Source: Hymenoscyphus infarciens (lineage: Eukaryota > Ascomycota > Leotiomycetes > Helotiales > Helotiaceae). From it: DNA of 64,000 nt. Shown here piece by piece: positions 59,301 to 64,000 of the stretch (its first letter is position 1; each line of letters starts with the position of its first letter). Below the pieces are notes generated by a model. The model was not told the DNA's origin. It saw nothing but the letters and a program-made list of their open reading frames with translations, and ran no database searches. The position numbers and the translations under genes are program-made. Location: assembly GCA_001414345.1 (NCBI GenBank), contig LLCB01000032.1, forward strand, positions 62,001-126,000. The letters are read 5' to 3'.

Positions 59301-60802
59301 TCGTTCTTGACCAGATTTAAGTTGTCTTGAAGTTCTTGTTCACGGGTTTCGGCTTGCTCCTTCAAATCCTTGATCTTCCTTTCGAGCTTTTCGCATTCGT
59401 TCTCCTTTTCGGCGTAATCTTCCTCAAGAGTGACGTATTTCTCCCGAAGGTCCTCGACCTCGTCTTGCAACCGGTTGGCCTTCTCTTCGACTTGGCGGCT
59501 AAGGCCTTTGGTGGTAACTGACTTGTTGGCCATCTCATCTTGGAGCTCTCTGAGGTCGCCCTGTGCTTGATCTCTTTCCTTTACTGCTTCCTGGCGATCT
59601 TCCTTCACTTCATCGAGCTCATCCTTGACACGCCTCAGGTCACGCTCCAGTTCTTCGATTGTTTCCTTTGCCTCCTCAAGTTCTTCGTTTGCTTGTGCCT
59701 TTTCCTCCAACTCGATATTACGACGCTGCTCCTGCTTGACAGTTTGCTTCAGAGTGGTGATACTCTCAAGGTGTTTCTTCACCTCGTCCCTCAAGTTTTC
59801 AACCTCATCTTCACGGTCCTCGATGGCAAGGTTCTTTTCCCGGACTTCCGCTTCCAGGTCTCCGACATTATCTTTCAAGTCTTCAAATTGGCCTTCCTGG
59901 AGTTTGAGTCGGTGTACTTCGGTTTCCATGTCCTCCAAGGTGCGACGAAGACGATTCAGCTCCTCTTCCTGTCCCTCACTGGCATGCTTCTTCTTAATTT
60001 TTTCGTGCATTTCGAGGACCTGTTGTCGGAAAACTTCTACATCGCGTTCGGCGGTGCCCAATGTTTTTCGGTATCGAAGCAGTTCCTTCTGCATGGTGAC
60101 TTTGTCCACCTTGAGTTCCGTATTCTCTTTTAGGGCGGCTTCACTGAATCCAGGACCAGCTTTCCGCAGAGCCTCCTCCAAAAAGTGAATCTTCAGCTTG
60201 AGTCCAAAATTCTCCTTCTCGATTTTGTCTATAACATTTTCCTGTTCCCGCAATGAGAGCTGATTGCCGTCCTGTAAAACTCCCGGTCCTTCATTTCGTC
60301 GCGGCAGTAATGCCATTGGAGTCGATGCGGTACTGCTGCTGTCGAGCTGGGGTGCTGGCGTACCAGCCATGTATGAATCTCCCATTCGTGACCCCCCGTA
60401 GACCGAGCTATTCATAAGTGGTAGTACACTCAGTTCGGGCACATTGTCCAGCCCATCCCCCCTCAAAAACCCTGGCGTATGCATCGTATTGGTGTTTTCT
60501 TTGCCGTTTCGCAGAGCACTGTTTCTTGTGGCGTTTTTCAGCATGGGCGTAAATTCTGCGCCTGCAAGTCCTGCGGGAAGATTTCGTCGGTCTCCAAGCG
60601 CAGTGCGACTTCGTGGTGTTCTGATCGCGGCGCGTCCACCTTTTTGCATCTGGTTTATGAGGTTGTTGTTGTCTTTCGAAGGCGATTGGAAGGACGGCTC
60701 CTGCGATATATCGAAATCAAAGTCCTTCCCATTCCCCAGGTATGTTGCATCTCCAAGATTTGTCCGTGGAGTATCCAGTCCGCCCACACCAGCATGTACC
60801 AT
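56347..60802 (-). CDS. PCP1: Spindle-pole-body protein, Pcp1/PcpA (pericentrin-like)
   Basis: Large coiled-coil scaffold of the spindle pole body that recruits gamma-tubulin complexes. Two exons, 60802-56763 and 56707-56347, with one 55-nt intron; 1466 aa. Residues about 181-220 form a CM1 (centrosomin motif 1) segment: LREQENVIDKIEKENFGLKL then KIHFLEEALRKAG. About residues 200-1290 are nearly uninterrupted heptad-type coiled coil rich in Glu, Lys, Leu, Arg. The C-terminus has a PACT-like block: ETAFRTQAAYAKKYMGLQ, then YQACNRADLRLLESTG and a basic helix (PKKFTLRMVAQAVRATIRMK) that could bind calmodulin. CM1 plus PACT favours Pcp1/PcpA over Mto1/ApsB, which has CM1 but a different end. The gene is head to head with the ECD-like gene. 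Confidence 0.85.
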
Positions 60803-61120
60803 TTTTTCCCCGCGTCGTGAGCCCCGAAGGCTCGAGAGGGTTGTTGGGTTTTTTCAATGTAGATAAAATAACCAATGCCGTGACAATGCAAAACGGGAAT
60901 TCGTAGCCATAAACTCCAATGCGGAAAAAGCAACAATGTTTATTAAGTTAACAAGTCGGTACTTGGGCCGCGGAAGTCGCGTTGTTGTTGATACTCGACC
61001 CTTTTAGGTTTAGTGCCCGTGCAATCAACTAGGCCAAGCCATTTTTTTCTAATCGGCTTCGGCCTGGGACAATCTCAGCCTCATCAAGAGTTACTCCGCC
61101 AACAACTCACCACTATCAAA
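60803..61120. promoter_or_regulatory. Divergent promoter region, PCP1 / ECD-like
   Basis: 318 bp separate two outward-facing start codons and no other gene fits between. Shared promoter function is inferred from geometry only. Confidence 0.45.
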
Positions 61121-63145
61121 ATGGATGCCCCAGCGAAAGACGATTTTCCATCCTTTGGAGATAATTTTGAGGGCTTCCCGAAACGACTTCCTGATGACTG
61201 CGTCGTGTATTCATTGTTTGTCATCGACGCGAAATTGAAGTCGCAAAAAGAGTTGGTATCGCGCTTGGAAACGGTTCGCAAGGAGGCGCAAAAGCTGGCA
61301 GATGGCCTTTTGAAGGAATACATATGGCAGAGAGATGGATTCAAGTTGGAAGTGGAAAGCGAGAAAGGTGCGAGTTCTTCCCGTCCATCCGCAGGCCTCA
61401 GGCTGACGACGACAGTTAGGGATGATGTATCTTCACGGAATGACGAACTTTGGGGATTCGGTCGACGACGAGTGGCTCATTGTATATATCCTCAGAGAAT
61501 TAAGCAATCGATTTCAAGACCTATGGATCAAAATCGTGGACACAGATGGCGAGTTCTTGTTGATTGAAGCAGCCAATGCATTACCTCGATGGTTGAACCC
61601 GGAGATTGCGGACAACAGAGTTGGTTCTTCCCAAATATTTGGAGCGGCAGATACTTATTTGGATTTTAGGTATGGATCCACAATAATACCCTGCGTATTA
61701 TACCCTTAAGTGCAGCTACTTCCACGGCCTCCGCGACTGCGCCGATTTCACGACCTCTCAAACTCGAAGAAGCCCACGAAACCATCTTAAAGAATCCCGC
61801 CGTTCTCATACATTCGCCACTTATCGAAGCAGAAGCATTCTATAGGTTGCGAAACTACCCTTCTCAGATTGCTGCTTCTTTGCATTATGCTGTAGTCTTA
61901 GTACCTAGAAAGCTAGCCTACATGTTACATGATCGCCCGGCTTCCATAGCTCTAGCTACAGAAGCTTTCTACCTCCGAGATCCTATTGCATTGAAGCCTC
62001 TGCAGACAGCCTCCTCGAAACTCATATTTGTCCCCGAAGACTTGGTTACGATTTCCGTTCGGTTCACGCGAGTGCTCTATGCCCAGTTGAAGTCTCAACA
62101 ATTCTCCCCTCCAATTGCATGGAAAGACCCGTTAGCCCAGGTTGAAAAGGGAGCTGCTTCAAGCGCTACTAAACGAAAAGAACACGCGCATCTCGAAATG
62201 GGAACGAAAGTTACTTCCGGATTTGAAATGTTACTTAACGACCCTAAAAACGGAGACCATCGAATAGTCCGCGAGATGCGAATACTACTCAATGACCTGG
62301 AAACCGGGGATGAAGGTCTACCGACAGATAAGGAAATTTTAAAGTGGAAAGATATCAACAGAGAAGACGATGAGAAATGGCTGGATATTAATTTCGAAGA
62401 TTTCGAACGGGAACTGGACGGGAAAAGCAAGGAAAAGAAGCCGGGAGTCGCAGGTGCATTTGGGCCAGAACCTCCGGGGGGATTTGGAGACGCCAAGACA
62501 CAGGCCGATTTGAAGAAAATGGTCGAGCGATTCGAAGCATTTCTCAATGACGATGAAGCTGGTGTTGATGGTGCCGAGGTTGATGACATGGATATTGACG
62601 ATGACGACGACGATGAGGATAGCGACGAGGATAGTGACGAAGAAGACAAGGAGATGAGTTTTGATGAGAATGAATTCTCACGAATGATGAGGGAAATGAT
62701 GGGATTGCCTGCTGAAGGGGAAGAAGTAACGACCAGCAAAGGGAAGGGCACATCATCAAGACTCAGCAAGAACAATCGAATTGAAGAGCTCCTCTCGGAC
62801 GCGGAAACAGACGATGAAAATGAAGCAGAAGAGATCCAAAAGTTGATGAAGGGCATGGAAGCAGAACTCAATGAAGCTGGCGCTCTCAACTTGGATTCTG
62901 CTCCAAGTGAAACCCCAGCCATCGGGAGCAAAGAACCATCCACGAAGCCGTCTAAAGATAGGGACGGTTCCGATGACGAGAGTGACGATGAGGATGTCAA
63001 TATCGATTTCAACCTTGCCAAAAACCTCCTCGAAAGTTTCAAGAGTCAAGCAGGAATGCCAGGCCCTGGCGGAAATTTGATGGGAATGATGGGAATGAAA
63101 CTACCACGAGATGAAGAGGGGTCGGCAGCAGAGAGAAAGTCATAA
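61121..63145 (+). CDS. SGT1/Ecdysoneless (ECD) family protein
   Basis: Homologue of human ECD and Drosophila Ecdysoneless, linked to pre-mRNA splicing (PRP8/R2TP) and transcription; do not confuse it with the Hsp90 co-chaperone Sgt1. Three exons: 61121-61367, 61420-61619 and 61670-63145, giving 640 aa. Family motifs: DDCVVYSLFVIDAKL near the start, LLKEYIWQRDGFKLEV, MTNFGDSVDDEWLIVYILRE, DTDGEFLLIEAANALPRWL and the repeat-like LNDPKNGDH and LNDLETGDEG. The C-terminal third has a long acidic run (about residues 485-510, mostly Asp/Glu/Ser), then FSRMMREMMGLP and a Gly/Met-rich end. Both introns keep frame. Divergent from PCP1. Confidence 0.9.
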
Positions 63146-63270
63146 TATTCATAATAGATAATCGTATGCGGTTTGTAATTAGATAACCGGCTGAACAAAT
63201 CTGGGTATCAAGCTCTAAGATTACAGCCAAACATGACCAACGCCCCAACGCCGTACAATGACCCCTGTTC

Positions 63271-64000
63271 CTATTCTTCCTCCAATTTTATTCTTTTTGA
63301 ACCTTCTATGGCTTCGGCCTCACCAGAGAGACTCCTGGCTCTCTTCAGGGCATCACTCACGACAACATCCACTTTGTCTAGTTCGGCCAAAACACTTGTC
63401 AACGTTCTTCGGCCGTCGAGTTCTTTCCTACTACTGTCCATCTGTGGTCGATAGTGCTCAGTAACTACACTTACGACAGCCCTATAGCATCGATATAGGA
63501 GTAGTCGGATTTGAGCGTTATCTTCATCCTCGATCACGCTTTCCCCGCCTTCATTCCATCCTTCCAGGAAGCCTTCAGACGGCTTATCAAAAGCGTCCGC
63601 GATCAATGGGTCTCCAAAAAGACCAAAACTCCAACTCCTCAGTCCTGTCAGTTTGACGCGCTCACTTGACGTGGAAGGGCTCCCTTCAATCCCTCTCTCC
63701 ACCATGACGTTCGGCTCACTGCCAACATCGAGAATGACTAGCCGCGGTAATGTGACAGAATCTAGGCGCCACGAAAGTCGTTGATAATGTGCTCGGATGG
63801 TATCGTAAGGAAGGAGAACTGATACATCCTCGCCATCTCGTAGGATGCCTTCTAATAATAAGTTGAAAGCTTCTGACCATTTTTCGGAACCGACGGGAGG
63901 TGGAGGTAGAGCTGCTTGGGACCCAGCATTCCTCCCATAAGGATCTGGAAGAACACGACTAACAGTGCCGAATTTACCAGTGGGAGAAGTGAGAGAAACC
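63271..64000 (-). CDS. Probable APH-fold (aminoglycoside phosphotransferase-like) protein, 3' part
   Basis: The reading frame enters from the right edge and stops at 63271; about 243 codons are visible without a visible intron. The stretches LPRLVILDVGSEPNVMVE and LTGLRSWSFGLFGDPLIADAF recall the catalytic and metal-binding loops of fungal APH/choline-kinase-fold proteins (D-x-x-x-x-N, then I-D-F-x-x-A-L-W-G-D-P). The equivalent of the metal-binding Asp before the W/F appears to be Ser here (GLRSW), and the first motif lacks the usual His-Gly-Asp. So it is either a diverged or inactive member, or the assignment is wrong. The C-terminal 90 residues are helical and end in EGSKRIKLEEE. The N-terminal part lies outside the window. 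Confidence 0.5.
   Translation of the reverse strand, partial: VSLTSPTGKFGTVSRVLPDPYGRNAGSQAALPPPPVGSEKWSEAFNLLLEGILRDGEDVSVLLPYDTIRAHYQRLSWRLDSVTLPRLVILDVGSEPNVMVERGIEGSPSTSSERVKLTGLRSWSFGLFGDPLIADAFDKPSEGFLEGWNEGGESVIEDEDNAQIRLLLYRCYRAVVSVVTEHYRPQMDSSRKELDGRRTLTSVLAELDKVDVVVSDALKRARSLSGEAEAIEGSKRIKLEEE

Noticed and set aside
59540..60188. Plus-strand frames of 187-197 codons, rich in Leu/Phe or Ser
   Set aside because: Antisense shadows of the Glu/Lys/Leu-rich coiled coil of the Pcp1-like protein.
56759..60802. Assignment of the coiled-coil protein as Mto1/ApsB
   Set aside because: CM1 alone would allow it, but the C-terminal block with AFRTQAAYAKKYMGLQ and YQAC...LLE is PACT-like, which fits Pcp1/PcpA better.
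62095..63042. 315-codon minus-strand Ser-rich frame
   Set aside because: Antisense shadow of the acidic Asp/Glu/Ser region of the ECD-like protein.

Overview
The window is nuclear DNA of a filamentous ascomycete (Pezizomycotina). The evidence is the short introns (mostly 47-140 nt) with GT...AG ends, the Pezizomycotina-type gene set (RBD2, YTP1, UsgS-like protein, 2EXR protein, formamidase), and AT-saturated transposon wrecks whose stop codons and transitions look like repeat-induced point mutation (RIP). The presence of a 2EXR gene and the general protein style suggest Leotiomycetes, but that is only an inference.

Layout. 0.5-4.2 kb: Golgi rhomboid RBD2 and the GPI-transamidase subunit GAA1, both on +. 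4.2-7.7 kb: no gene seen. 7.7-15.8 kb: a dense housekeeping block holding RPN9 (-) head to head with the complex I 40-kDa subunit (+), then the eEF1A methyltransferase EFM5 (+), SAGA deubiquitinase UBP8 (-), and head to head with it a LACTB2-like metallo-beta-lactamase-fold hydrolase (+). 15.8-18.3 kb: intergenic, with a 501-bp inverted-repeat element flanked by a perfect 8-bp target duplication. 18.3-34.9 kb: YTP1 (+), formamidase (-), UsgS-like membrane protein (-), peroxisome-inheritance INP1 (+), CUE3/ASCC2-like (-), ribosomal protein uS10 (+) and an unrecognised 566-aa protein (-). 34.9-45.7 kb: gene-poor, with a single 2EXR protein at 37.7-38.9 kb and at least four small inverted-repeat elements belonging to two families. 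45.7-47.5 kb: metacaspase (+). 48-55.9 kb: an ORF-free AT-rich island made of a minus-strand Tad1-like LINE relic interrupted by a rearranged Ty3/gypsy fragment. 56.3-63.1 kb: a Pcp1/pericentrin-like spindle-pole-body protein (-) head to head with an Ecdysoneless/SGT1-family protein (+). The right edge carries the 3' part of a probable APH-fold protein (-).

The genes are mostly unrelated housekeeping functions (proteasome and ubiquitin, respiration, translation, GPI anchoring, peroxisomes, spindle pole body); no metabolic cluster or defence-like system is visible. The most distinctive content is transposon biology (three small non-autonomous element types, two degraded retrotransposons nested in one another) and gene structure (a 5-nt exon in formamidase and a 12-nt exon in the neighbouring UsgS-like gene). 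Exon boundaries were placed by hand from splice sites and reading frame. Total coding lengths were checked to be multiples of three for most of the spliced genes.
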